Part shown: positions 46,082 through 54,919 of the stretch, one piece after another
Layout of the letters: every line of letters starts with the position of its first letter
How positions within the stretch are numbered: the stretch's first letter is position 1
NCBI GenBank assembly: GCA_964390335.1
Contig: CAYMHU010000012.1
Coordinates: forward strand, 28,027-92,026
Reading direction: 5' to 3'
DNA from: Granulosicoccus sp964390335
GTDB lineage: Bacteria > Pseudomonadota > Gammaproteobacteria > Granulosicoccales > Granulosicoccaceae
DNA length: 64,000 nucleotides
Notes under the pieces: generated by a model
Told to the model about the DNA's origin: nothing
The model's input: only the letters and a program-made list of their open reading frames with translations
Database searches by the model: none
Made by a program: the position numbers and the translations under genes

Positions 46082-46483
46082 TCATCCTATTTGATCTAAG
46101 AGCCATTGCCTTTGCAATGCTGTATCTTTTAGCAAAATTTCGACTCCGAGCGTTTGAGCTTGCTTACTCGTATGCTCAGGCGGCAGGGAGGAGGTTAACA
46201 AATAAGTTTTTGTTGGTAGATGGCCATTTTGAATCGTTAGCTGTGATAAAAACTCGATACCGCAGATTTTTGGCATCCGGAAATCTACCAGTAGTAAATC
46301 TGTCTTACGGAGCACCACTTCTTGTAAAGCTTGTTCAGCACAGTCAAAGAGTTGTAGAGCACAGTCTTCAAACTTCACCAAGTGTTTGAGATATTCCAAC
46401 GTAAACTCATCGTCGTCGATCATGACGATGTTGTTTTTACTTGAGTCTCTGTTAAGGTACATATACACAAAAATTTTGGCCAT
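46082..46483 (-). CDS. Response regulator, receiver only
   Basis: A 133-residue stand-alone receiver. The acidic cluster MIDDDEFT (about 21-28), phospho-acceptor Asp67 in LLVDFRMPKICG, and a Thr/Ser switch in YLLTSSLPP are visible; the conserved Lys is in LLKDTALQ. The first ten residues (MAKIFVYMYL) may not belong to the domain. It is 5 bp downstream of another receiver gene and convergent with the solute-binding protein gene. Confidence 0.85.
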   Translation of the reverse strand: MAKIFVYMYLNRDSSKNNIVMIDDDEFTLEYLKHLVKFEDCALQLFDCAEQALQEVVLRKTDLLLVDFRMPKICGIEFLSQLTIQNGHLPTKTYLLTSSLPPEHTSKQAQTLGVEILLKDTALQRQWLLDQIG

Positions 46484-46488
46484 TACTC

Positions 46489-46863
46489 CTAACCGTAATG
46501 GCGGCTCATACAGGTATCAATCGCTTCAGATAACTGAAGACTGCTGAACGGTTTCTCCAAAAACATCGAACCTCGATATCGTTCTGCTCTCGATTTTAAC
46601 TCCCGTTGTTTACTTGCGGTAATAAACACGATGGGCATAGCGCGAATCTCTGTCGAGCTGAATATTCTGTCTGCCACTATAAATCCATTGCCACCAGGAA
46701 GATTTATATCAAGAACAACCATATCCGGACGGTAACGACGCGCAACATCCATAGCGTAAGAGGCATCCATCGCCATGGCTACTTCATGCCCCATTGCGTC
46801 GAGTCGTATTTTTAACGCTTTGCAGATGTTTTTGTCATCCTCTACTAACAGTATTTTGCCCAT
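46489..46863 (-). CDS. Response regulator, receiver only
   Basis: A compact 124-residue CheY-like receiver: acidic pair in LVEDDKNI (residues 7-10), phospho-acceptor Asp52 in VVLDINLPGGNGF, Thr in FITASKQR and Lys in FLEKPFSS. No output domain. It starts the two-gene receiver operon and, with the genes at 42032 and 46082, makes three stand-alone receivers around the Kai operon, besides the receiver inside the KaiA-like protein. Confidence 0.9.
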   Translation of the reverse strand: MGKILLVEDDKNICKALKIRLDAMGHEVAMAMDASYAMDVARRYRPDMVVLDINLPGGNGFIVADRIFSSTEIRAMPIVFITASKQRELKSRAERYRGSMFLEKPFSSLQLSEAIDTCMSRHYG

Positions 46864-47064
46864 GTTCAGCTCGCCTTTTTTAGTATTGTTTTAGCTGTGT
46901 ATCTGACCCCTGGAAAATTTCGTCTCAAATATATTCAGTATTGAAAACAGATTTCGCACGAAACTGACTTTCTCAAATTACTGACCAGAACCGTTGAGTT
47001 GAGCGGCGCAAATCGAATTTTATTAAGCAAGCACCCCCGCTCTGTTAGGTAGTCGAGCGTTAGT

Positions 47065-47108
47065 TGGTCCAAAAACAGGAACCGGTTCAATACCGAGGTG
47101 CCGGACCA
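47065..47108. repeat. Inverted repeat in the gap 46864-47139
   Basis: TGGTCC (47065-47070) and GGACCA (47103-47108) form an inverted repeat with an inner partly paired loop. Nothing else was recognised in this 276-bp gap, which contains no good promoter, terminator or ORF by eye. Confidence 0.25.
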
Positions 47109-47139
47109 GAAGTTGTGTTCTAAGGGGTGCTCAGCATAC

Positions 47140-47604
47140 TTACCGTTTCAGCTTTTGACGACGACGGCGTATTCGTTCGACTTCAGCTTCGGTAGTTGTG
47201 CGACCCACTCCCCACGTTAACGAGACATACTTATCGCTCTCCAGCAATTCAATTTGGTGTGCATGAAACTGGATGCGCAATAAGCAGGAAATTAAGGCTT
47301 CAACAGACCTGTGTTTGACTACAAACAATCCTCGATAACGGTGTACTCTTAAGGCACCAAATTCTTTGTTGAGTAGCGCACGCACTTGATTAACCACGCG
47401 CTTCTGACACGAAGCGCCATACAACTCTTTTATGCAATCGAGCTTATCGATTTCGACCGACGCTTGATACGTTAAATGTCGACGCATCGACAATAATTCA
47501 GCATTGCGGCGCGGATTGATGATGGTAGTTTTATTTTCGGTTTGACGAAACCCTGCTAATGAAACAACGATCGTGTTTGACGAACTATTGTTATTAGACT
47601 GCAT
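47140..47604 (-). CDS. Degenerate GGDEF-like protein
   Basis: A 154-residue protein whose central part follows the GGDEF fold pattern (VEIDKLDCIKELYGASCQKR, then VVNQVRALLNKEFGALRVHR and YRGLFVV) but lacks the GGDEF signature itself; RYRGLFVV stands where it should be, and the two metal-binding Asp are not both present. It is therefore unlikely to make cyclic di-GMP. The last 20 residues are Arg/Lys-rich. A role as a nucleotide-binding or protein-interaction module is a guess. It stands alone between two non-coding gaps (46864-47139 and 47605-47787). Confidence 0.6.
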   Translation of the reverse strand: MQSNNNSSSNTIVVSLAGFRQTENKTTIINPRRNAELLSMRRHLTYQASVEIDKLDCIKELYGASCQKRVVNQVRALLNKEFGALRVHRYRGLFVVKHRSVEALISCLLRIQFHAHQIELLESDKYVSLTWGVGRTTTEAEVERIRRRRQKLKR

Positions 47605-47787
47605 GGAATCTCCGGCAAAGCTTGTTGATCTTGTGTCGCACTTCGCAGTTGGTTTAAAAGCGATCAGCCGTATAATTTAGCTAAGTTTTGTACCAACAAT
47701 AGTGCTGTTATAGAAACGGTATTTTACACGCAGGGTTTAGTGCAGAGCAACAAAAGGTCGCATCTATTTCCGCCAAACAATCGTCGT

Positions 47788-48366
47788 TCAACGCGTGTTT
47801 GCAAACAGCTTTGCACTTTTTATGATGCTATATAGTTCTGGTCTGTTATCTCGAACTTCGTCTAGTGATAAACCTTCCAACGAATGCGGAAACTTCAACC
47901 ACTGTTCGGTCTCGCGCAAATAATAATCAGGCACTCTGCTCGTTTTATTTCGACTCGGTTTGAAATACGGAACCGCTATACGAATGTCCGTTGGTAAATT
48001 GCGACGCATCATGACTTTTAACTTCGCGATAACAGCTTCGATGCTTCTGCCGGTATCAAATACATCATCAACGATGAGTAAACGATCGTCTGCAGACATC
48101 TTTTTAATCAGATAACTCAAGCTATAGACTTCGACATTGTCGGCCTGCTCATCAATGTTGTGATAAGACGCCGTTCGGATCGCAATGTGATCTGATTCCA
48201 CACCCCGATAAGCCAGTAGCTCTTGCATGGCAATACCCATGGGGGCACCTCCGCGCCAAATAGCCACAATAAAACTGGGTCTGAATCCGCTTCGATACAC
48301 GTTAGCTGCCAATTGGAAAGAATCTTCCAATAGTTGCTGTGCATCCAGATAGGTTTTTTGCGTCAT
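47788..48366 (-). CDS. Phosphoribosyltransferase-family protein A
   Basis: A 192-residue type I PRTase (xanthine/hypoxanthine-like). The PRPP loop is LLIVDDVFDTGRSIEAV (about residues 96-112), with IVAIWRGGAPMG near residue 33 forming the pyrophosphate-binding loop. The C-terminal half is longer than in small purine salvage enzymes. It is divergent from a paralogue whose start codon is only 18 bp away. The substrate, probably a nucleobase, cannot be told. Confidence 0.82.
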   Translation of the reverse strand: MTQKTYLDAQQLLEDSFQLAANVYRSGFRPSFIVAIWRGGAPMGIAMQELLAYRGVESDHIAIRTASYHNIDEQADNVEVYSLSYLIKKMSADDRLLIVDDVFDTGRSIEAVIAKLKVMMRRNLPTDIRIAVPYFKPSRNKTSRVPDYYLRETEQWLKFPHSLEGLSLDEVRDNRPELYSIIKSAKLFANTR

Positions 48367-48384
48367 GCTGTATTATGAGCACAT

Positions 48385-48972
48385 ATGGAACAAAAGCGCT
48401 ACATCACTGAACAAGCATTACTCGAAGATGCCTACCGGCTCGGTGTACAAATTGCGGACAGCGGCTTCCAGCCGAGCTTTATTGTGGGCTTGTGGCGCGG
48501 TGGCAGTAGCGTTGGCATTGCCGTACAGGAATGTCTGCAATATCTTGGCATAGAATCTGATCATATCGCTATTCGCACGTCTTATCGCGGGCTTGCCAGC
48601 TATCAGCAAATGGTGGATAACCCCGAGCAGGAAATTCGCGTGCACGGTACACAATACCTGCTCGATAGCCTGAATGAAGAAGATTCATTACTGATAGTGG
48701 ATGATGTGTTCAGCTCCGGCTTAACAGCCAGCGCGGTGATAAGACGACTCTCATCGAGACTAAAATTGAACACACCACATGACATTAAAATTGCGACACC
48801 GTGGTACAAGCCATCGCATAACCGCACGCAACGTAAACCGGATTTCTATATTCATACCACCGATGACTGGCTGGTTATGCCTTACGAAATTGCCGGCCTA
48901 ACCCACGCAGAAATAGCGCAAAACAAATCTTACTTACTGCCAATTTTGTCTACTCTCGACACCGACACATGA
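48385..48972 (+). CDS. Phosphoribosyltransferase-family protein B
   Basis: A 195-residue paralogue of the divergent gene at 47788-48366, sharing the PSFIVxxWRGG loop, the VESDHIAIRT/IESDHIAIRT segment and the VPDYYLRET/KPDFYIHTT region. The PRPP loop reads LLIVDDVFSSGLTASAV, where DTGRS of the paralogue is replaced by SSGLT, so specificity or activity may differ. Its stop overlaps the DUF368 start (ATGA), suggesting translational coupling. Confidence 0.8.
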   Translation: MEQKRYITEQALLEDAYRLGVQIADSGFQPSFIVGLWRGGSSVGIAVQECLQYLGIESDHIAIRTSYRGLASYQQMVDNPEQEIRVHGTQYLLDSLNEEDSLLIVDDVFSSGLTASAVIRRLSSRLKLNTPHDIKIATPWYKPSHNRTQRKPDFYIHTTDDWLVMPYEIAGLTHAEIAQNKSYLLPILSTLDTDT

Positions 48973-49889
48973 ATCAAGACGTCAGTTTATTTTTAAAAGG
49001 CCTCGCCATGGGCGCGGCCAATGTGATTCCCGGTGTATCCGGTGGAACCATTGCGCTTATTACGGGCATCTATGAACGCCTGATCCGCGCGCTTAAGTCG
49101 TGCGACATTACCGCAATAAAATTGTTGTTAACGCGCGACTTCTCAGGTTTATGGAAGCACATTGACGGACGCTTCTTAAGCGCTATTATGATTGGCGTAA
49201 TCGTGAGTATTGTTAGCCTTGCTAAATTATTTGAATACTTACTAAGAACGCATGAACGCTTCACGATGGCGTTCTTCTTTGGACTTATCTTGTTATCGCT
49301 GTATTACGTTGCAAAGCAGATCAAACAATGGAATGCCAGCACCATCATCGCGTTAGTTGTGGGCACGGTTATCGCTGTTGGCATTGCTATGTTAGCGCCT
49401 GCATCCGAAAACGATGCATTTGCTTACGTGTTTTTCTGCGGCGTTATTGCCATCAGCAGTATGATTCTGCCCGGGTTATCAGGCTCATTCGTACTAATCA
49501 TTCTTGGCAACTATGCCTTGGTACTCGGTGCAATCAGCTCATTTAATTTATCGGTGTTAATTCCGTTAGCGCTCGGTTGCGGAATTGGTTTAATTCTGTT
49601 TGCCAATATTCTTGCTTGGGTATTCAAACACTACGAAGATCAAACCCTCGCGACCATGACCGGATTTGTTTTAGGTTCATTGGTCGTCATCTGGCCCTGG
49701 AAAAACGCCCTCATGCAAACCATTACCCGGCCCGACAAACCGCCCAAAGAAGTGGTGGCCAGCTATGAATGGTTCTGGCCGAACCTTGCCAGCGCCGACA
49801 CGTTAATCTGTATCGGCTTAATGATTGTGGGCGCAGTTTGCATTTGGCTTATGGAAAAAGTTGCTGGCCGCGAATCAACGAACGGATAA
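48969..49889 (+). CDS. DUF368 membrane protein (polyprenyl-phosphate transporter PopT type)
   Basis: A 306-residue inner-membrane protein with the family signature AMGAANVIPGVSGGTIALITGIYERLI at the N-terminus and a second related stretch near ILPGLSGSFVLIILGNYALVLGAI, separated by six to eight hydrophobic helices. DUF368 proteins have been shown to recycle undecaprenyl phosphate across the membrane in other bacteria. It is coupled to the upstream PRTase gene and overlaps the convergent beta-helix gene by 15 bp. Confidence 0.9.
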   Translation: MNQDVSLFLKGLAMGAANVIPGVSGGTIALITGIYERLIRALKSCDITAIKLLLTRDFSGLWKHIDGRFLSAIMIGVIVSIVSLAKLFEYLLRTHERFTMAFFFGLILLSLYYVAKQIKQWNASTIIALVVGTVIAVGIAMLAPASENDAFAYVFFCGVIAISSMILPGLSGSFVLIILGNYALVLGAISSFNLSVLIPLALGCGIGLILFANILAWVFKHYEDQTLATMTGFVLGSLVVIWPWKNALMQTITRPDKPPKEVVASYEWFWPNLASADTLICIGLMIVGAVCIWLMEKVAGRESTNG

Positions 49890-51797
49890 TTTTAAATCGT
49901 CCACCCTGATTTGCGTGTTGGGGCTGAACAGCTGCACGCGCATGTGCACAAATCGTGTACCGGTTGGGCTAGTTGCTTCTAGCATGGGTAGTCCAACAAA
50001 GTTCTGAATATTGGATTGTTGGCTATCTACGATGGACTTGCAATGTGAACCAATCTGGTTAGCCGATCCGTCTTTAAAAATTAAGCACCACTGCCCTGCA
50101 CTGCCATTAACCCATCCGGTTGCAACCACGTGCTGTCCTTGTGACACTGCCGTTTGTGCACTGTTGAATTCGGCATTCGGACCGGAACAATTTGCAGCAC
50201 TCAGTTTTAATTGTAACGCGCAGTTACCAAAACGCGATTCGATACCACATTGCCGAGCGACCGAACCACCGCTGGAGCAGCTGACATTGGACTCAACGGC
50301 ACTACCCGATTCAAAACTGTAAAACGAGCGCGTACTGGCTACCGTGTTCCCAGACACCGCCGCATTTTGTACGCTCAGCCCTTTGGTGTTGTTGAGTATC
50401 GTATTATTTGCAATGCGTACCGATGCGTTAACAGCGCTGTTATTATTCACCGAGATTCCTTTTGCATCATGATTGATAACGCGGTTGTTACTAATCTCCA
50501 CGTTCGATACTGTGGCTTTATTGGGTATACCTAACTCAATGCCGGTAACACCTGAACGAAACGTTCTTTGTACATAACAGTTGTCGCAATAGCCATCCAG
50601 CAAGGTGTTGTTGTTAACCGTGACGTTGTTCGCTTGTGCCACGTACAACTGCCCTCCACCGGTAAAACCGGAACCGTATTGAGGCGCTACCGACCACTGA
50701 CCTCGTCGGTGGTTTCGAATAAACACATTATTCTCAACCCGGTTTTCACCTACCCAAGACCCGGTTACACCTAGCAAGGCCAAGCCGTTGGTCTGGTTAT
50801 CGGCAAACAAGGAATGTTGAATTTGTATATTGCGCGACGCGTTACCGGTATGACCAATATACATACCAAGCACCCCGGAGTTCTCCAGCGAGCTGTGCTC
50901 AAACTTAAACCCATTCACTTCCTGCACATAGACCGTGTAACCCTTGCCGTGCTTTATGTGCGTATCGTTAAATGCGATGTTGGACGATCGCTTGATATGT
51001 AGCATGCGTGGGCATCGGTCATTCACCTGGCACCCGGCAACCGACTGATCATCATCTAATGTGAGGCTGGCAATCTGGATATTGCTGGCGTTCTCAATAT
51101 CCAGCAGACTGCACTGTCGTTGATTGCTTGAACGCATCAATCGATGACCATGCCCAACGATCTGCAGGTTGTGTACGCCGTGTAGCTTCAGTAGCGCACC
51201 GCCACTGGGACAACAGTTATTGGTGCACTGAATGCTGTTTTGAAAATCAATTTGCTCATAGGCATTGGCGTTTCGCACACACGACAGCAAGCTGCTCACG
51301 TTGCTTGCCACACAGTTATTAGAGTTTGAAGCATTCGGTGCGGGTGTTGCGTCTGCCTGCACAGTTGGAACGGTAACTGTTTGCGTTGGCGTTGGCGTTG
51401 GCGTTTGAGTTGGCGGAGGTGCCGGAGCCACGTCCGTTGCAGCCGAGATAATAGTCGGGTCACTTTGCACGCGTTTAATAGGCGGCTGGAAATTCGCCGT
51501 GGTCAGCGTGATCGAAATAGGCGCAGATTTCACACCATTGGAAGAAACCGCTCTGAGTGTGTATTGATAGTCTTGGTTCTGGCTTAATCCAGATTGGAAT
51601 AAACTACGCGCATCGGTTATCCCAAGCGACTCGTTGTTACGAATAATCTCGGTGCGTGTATCGTCGGCGGGCGTCCAAAATAATTCTGCAGCAGAAGTTG
51701 AATACACTAACGCGCTGAGATTTCCTGGTGAGTTTATTGATTGAGCAAACGCGGTGGAGCTAAGCAAGAAGAATAAAACTGCTGCTTTTTTGATCAT
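49875..51797 (-). CDS. Secreted right-handed beta-helix protein
   Basis: A 640-residue protein from the ATG complementing 51795-51797, chosen because it opens a clean signal peptide (MIKKAAVLFFLLSSTAFAQ); the frame begins 19 codons earlier. After the signal comes a fibronectin III-like domain (about 25-110), then a Pro/Thr-rich linker (PTQTPTPTPTQT), and a long series of parallel beta-helix turns with repeated NNxVxxN and IQIxxSxF-like asparagine ladders (about 170-500). The C-terminal region resembles a carbohydrate-binding beta-sandwich. It is likely to be an extracellular polysaccharide-active or surface protein. Function not assigned. Confidence 0.8.
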   Translation of the reverse strand: MIKKAAVLFFLLSSTAFAQSINSPGNLSALVYSTSAAELFWTPADDTRTEIIRNNESLGITDARSLFQSGLSQNQDYQYTLRAVSSNGVKSAPISITLTTANFQPPIKRVQSDPTIISAATDVAPAPPPTQTPTPTPTQTVTVPTVQADATPAPNASNSNNCVASNVSSLLSCVRNANAYEQIDFQNSIQCTNNCCPSGGALLKLHGVHNLQIVGHGHRLMRSSNQRQCSLLDIENASNIQIASLTLDDDQSVAGCQVNDRCPRMLHIKRSSNIAFNDTHIKHGKGYTVYVQEVNGFKFEHSSLENSGVLGMYIGHTGNASRNIQIQHSLFADNQTNGLALLGVTGSWVGENRVENNVFIRNHRRGQWSVAPQYGSGFTGGGQLYVAQANNVTVNNNTLLDGYCDNCYVQRTFRSGVTGIELGIPNKATVSNVEISNNRVINHDAKGISVNNNSAVNASVRIANNTILNNTKGLSVQNAAVSGNTVASTRSFYSFESGSAVESNVSCSSGGSVARQCGIESRFGNCALQLKLSAANCSGPNAEFNSAQTAVSQGQHVVATGWVNGSAGQWCLIFKDGSANQIGSHCKSIVDSQQSNIQNFVGLPMLEATSPTGTRFVHMRVQLFSPNTQIRVDDLKLSVR

Positions 51798-51854
51798 TTT
51801 ATTGGCTTGGGTTTGAAACACGCCAACCATGCCATTATTTTGACTACCAAGCAA

Positions 51855-53060
51855 CTACTGGTTATTCTTTTGAACAGCGATCCACCGAATCAATCCCACC
51901 AATACGAGCGCAAGCAACCCACTCACCCACGCCATCGGTTTGGGTGTGCCATCGTGAATCAAACTCACGGCAACCGCAGACAAACCCGCTATGCCCTGCT
52001 CCAAACCACTCAACATGGCTGACGCAGCACCCGCCTGACTTTGTATAGTGCGCAGCGCGTGACTCGGCGCGACAGCGAACAATGGCCCCATGCCGAACGT
52101 AATAATGGCATAGGTAGCGGCCAGGTTAATTGCTGACAGTTTTTCGATAAAAATCAACAATACCAATACGACAGTGCCGGCCATCACAAACGACACCCCA
52201 AAATTTAACAAGCGTTCCGGTGCCCAATAATCTGCCAACTGTGATGCCGTTACACTACCGATAAAAAAACTAACCACAATTGCAGCCTGATAATACCCAA
52301 AGTGCTGCACCTGAACCCCAAAGTAAGTAATTAGCACAAACGGTGCTGCAGTCACAAATACGAATATAAGTCCCAGCGCAACACCCAGCACAAGTGTATG
52401 AGATAGGAAGTCCGCGTTTTGTAAGAGCCCCGCATAAGCTGATGCAATGCGCTTGATTTGCAACGCTTGCGGGTCTGGCGTGCTGGATTCGGGTAGAAAC
52501 AAATACACCACAACCAACGATACACACGCCATAAGCGCGATAACATAAAAGTTACTTTCCCAACCAAAATGCACATGCAAGTAGCCACCGAGAATTGGCG
52601 CTATGGCCGGCACAATCGCGATCACCATACCAAGCAATGCGAGCGCTTTGACTTGCTGTTTAGCAGCATACAAATCTTTTAGTATGGCAAGACCGATGAC
52701 CGCCTCTGCAGCTGCAACCAAGCCAAGAAATATTCGCGCAAGAATAAGCTGATTGACCGTTTGAGCAGAGGTGCACAACAAACAGCCAATAACAACGCCG
52801 ACTAAAGAACCCAACAATATGGGTCGGCGTCCGAAACGATCCGATAGCGGTCCATGCAACAGCTGCGCTAGACCAAAAGCCACCATATTCAAACTGATGG
52901 TTAGTTTTATTTTGGATGCGCTGGTGTTAAATTCATCTGCGAGGTCGGGCAGACTCGGTGCATACATGTCGGTAGACATAATGCTTGTGGCTGATGCCAG
53001 CACCAATATGCTCACCACTAATCCAATGGGTGGTGCGCCACCTAATTGTTTCTCTGACAT
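51855..53060 (-). CDS. MFS transporter, Bcr/CflA drug-resistance family
   Basis: A 401-residue protein with twelve hydrophobic helices. MSTDMYAPSLPDLA in the first helix region and GPLSDRFGRRPILLGSL in the loop between TM2 and TM3 are the hallmarks of the Bcr/CflA subfamily of proton-coupled drug exporters. It is the last gene before the secreted beta-helix gene on the same strand and is divergent from the glycosylase gene (20-bp gap). Confidence 0.92.
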   Translation of the reverse strand: MSEKQLGGAPPIGLVVSILVLASATSIMSTDMYAPSLPDLADEFNTSASKIKLTISLNMVAFGLAQLLHGPLSDRFGRRPILLGSLVGVVIGCLLCTSAQTVNQLILARIFLGLVAAAEAVIGLAILKDLYAAKQQVKALALLGMVIAIVPAIAPILGGYLHVHFGWESNFYVIALMACVSLVVVYLFLPESSTPDPQALQIKRIASAYAGLLQNADFLSHTLVLGVALGLIFVFVTAAPFVLITYFGVQVQHFGYYQAAIVVSFFIGSVTASQLADYWAPERLLNFGVSFVMAGTVVLVLLIFIEKLSAINLAATYAIITFGMGPLFAVAPSHALRTIQSQAGAASAMLSGLEQGIAGLSAVAVSLIHDGTPKPMAWVSGLLALVLVGLIRWIAVQKNNQ

Positions 53061-53080
53061 CTGCGCTACTTTATCAGCTT

Positions 53081-53590
53081 ATGTATGTAAATTCTTTCAC
53101 GGCCGTTTGCCGATACGACTCCCACACCTTGGTGTTAGGTTCCATACCGGGCGCTGCGTCTTTAAAAGCAAAAGAATACTATGCGCATAAACGCAATGCA
53201 TTTTGGCCCATTATCATTAGCATCACAACTAACACCCCGCCCAGTTATGAAGCGGTAGCAAAGTACAGCTACGATGAGAAACTGCAGCTGGCATTAAATG
53301 CAGGGATTGCATTGTGGGATGTTGTAGAGCAGTGCCACCGCCCGGGCAGTCTTGATTCAAATATAAAACACCCATGCCCAAACGACTTCCTACCGTTTTT
53401 CCATGTGTATAAAAAGATAAAGCGGGTTGTGTTCAACGGTAAAACCGCTGCAGCGCTTTTTAAAAAACACATTGCAGAAGAATCTGAGTTTCCAGCGCTA
53501 TGCTTTCACACCCTACCATCCACCAGCCCTGCTATGGCACGGCTTACGCTTGAGCAGAAGACAACAACCTGGCAACCGCATTTAACTTAA
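53081..53590 (+). CDS. Uracil/deoxyinosine DNA glycosylase (UDG superfamily)
   Basis: A 169-residue protein of the DNA-deoxyinosine glycosylase branch. TLVLGSIPGAASLKAKEYYA is the catalytic loop and HKRNAFWPII follows, both near-invariant in this family, with CPNDFLPFF and the late GKTAAALFKKH strand-helix. The start is placed at the ATG 53081 (MYVNSFTAVCRYDSHTLVL); the frame opens 32 codons earlier inside the divergent MFS gene. A base-excision repair role is inferred. It overlaps the convergent MATE gene by 47 bp. Confidence 0.87.
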   Translation: MYVNSFTAVCRYDSHTLVLGSIPGAASLKAKEYYAHKRNAFWPIIISITTNTPPSYEAVAKYSYDEKLQLALNAGIALWDVVEQCHRPGSLDSNIKHPCPNDFLPFFHVYKKIKRVVFNGKTAAALFKKHIAEESEFPALCFHTLPSTSPAMARLTLEQKTTTWQPHLT

Positions 53591-54905
53591 TTTTTAATCG
53601 CCAGCCCAACAGCAACGACGACATCGTGAGCCCGATAACCAACCCTGCCCACAAACCATATACACCCCAGCCCGCATTGCGCGACAACACATAGCCCGCC
53701 CCAAACGCAATAACCCAGTAAGAAAACGCATTAATGAACATGGGTACCCGAGTATCCTGCAAACCTCGCAGCATCCCCAATAAAACGGCTTGCAGCCCGT
53801 CAGACAACTGAAAGATCACAGAGACCAATAACAAGCTTGCGGCAAATGCCCGCACCGCAGCATCGTTGGTGTAGATAGCCGGTATCTGATGACGAAACAG
53901 CAGCAATACGATGGCTGTTGCTATCGCCATCGCAATACAAATAACAAGGCCGGATAGTACTCGCAACCGGATACCCGCCATATGACGACGTCCATAAACC
54001 CTGCCAACACGCGCGGTTAACGCAAAAGACAATCCCAGCGGCAACATATAGCAAAACGCTGTGGCACCAATCGCAATAAAATGCGCGCTGGCTTCAAGCG
54101 TGCCAAAAATACCCGACTGAAATCCGGTTGCAGCAAATAAGCCTGCCTCAAAAACCAAGGCAAAGAAGATGGGAATGGATAACACTAGCAGCGGTTTTAT
54201 TTGTGCCCAATCAGGCGCTTCGAACGATGCAAACAAGTTATACCGCGAGAAGCGTTTACCGGTAAGTAGCAACATTAATACAACGGCCATCACAATCATA
54301 ACAGCTGATGTTGCCAAGCCAATGCCATACATACCGAGCTTAGGGAAACCGAACATACCTAAGCCTAAGGTTAGATCAACAATGATATTGACCAGCAGAC
54401 CCAACGATTGGACCAGCAATACTGGGCGCGTGAGATTAACCGCTTCGCACACGTTACGAGCCGCAAGGATAACCGCCATAGCAGGCATGCTCCAACACGA
54501 TGTAATCAGGTACGCGCGTATAGCCGGGATGAGTTCCGGATCTAATGCGGTGCGATCCAAATAGTAATGCATCAGCAGTAAGCAACCGGTGCCAAAGACT
54601 CCGGTTATCAACCCTAACCACAAACCTTGCCGGAACACTTTACCAACAGCGTTGCGTCTTCTGTCGCCGATTAGTTCTGATAACGTGGGCGACAGTCCAG
54701 CCATTAACCCAATGCATAACAGCGACACAAAAAACCACATGGTCGCGCCTATCCCACCAGCGGCTAATTCAACTCGCCCTAAGCGCCCTGCAACAATGGC
54801 ATCCACGAGCCCGTTACCCATTTGCAATAGCTGTGCACCGATTAAAGGCAACGCCATAACTAGCGTGCGCTTAACTTCAGCGCTAATGGTGTGGGATTGA
54901 AACAC
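53544..54905 (-). CDS. MATE-family efflux transporter
   Basis: A 453-residue protein with twelve hydrophobic segments in two six-helix halves. Typical MATE motifs include ALPLIGAQLLQMGNGLVDAI at TM1 and GAGYVLSRNAGWGVYGLWAG near the end; the QMGNGLVD stretch is close to NorM-type Na+/H+ antiporters. Likely substrate is cationic drugs or dyes, not shown by the sequence. It is 14 bp downstream of the CobT-like gene on the same strand. Confidence 0.92.
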   Translation of the reverse strand: MFQSHTISAEVKRTLVMALPLIGAQLLQMGNGLVDAIVAGRLGRVELAAGGIGATMWFFVSLLCIGLMAGLSPTLSELIGDRRRNAVGKVFRQGLWLGLITGVFGTGCLLLMHYYLDRTALDPELIPAIRAYLITSCWSMPAMAVILAARNVCEAVNLTRPVLLVQSLGLLVNIIVDLTLGLGMFGFPKLGMYGIGLATSAVMIVMAVVLMLLLTGKRFSRYNLFASFEAPDWAQIKPLLVLSIPIFFALVFEAGLFAATGFQSGIFGTLEASAHFIAIGATAFCYMLPLGLSFALTARVGRVYGRRHMAGIRLRVLSGLVICIAMAIATAIVLLLFRHQIPAIYTNDAAVRAFAASLLLVSVIFQLSDGLQAVLLGMLRGLQDTRVPMFINAFSYWVIAFGAGYVLSRNAGWGVYGLWAGLVIGLTMSSLLLGWRLKIKLNAVARLLSSAQA

Positions 54906-54919
54906 GTTGAGTGAATGGC

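Noticed and set aside
51370..51415. GGCGTT tandem repeat as a microsatellite or CRISPR-like array
   Set aside because: It encodes the Pro/Thr linker of the secreted beta-helix protein; the repeat unit is 6 bp with no spacers.
52985..53080. Upstream 32-codon extension of the DNA glycosylase
   Set aside because: It lies inside the divergent MFS gene and encodes no family-like residues; the ATG at 53081 fits the family start.
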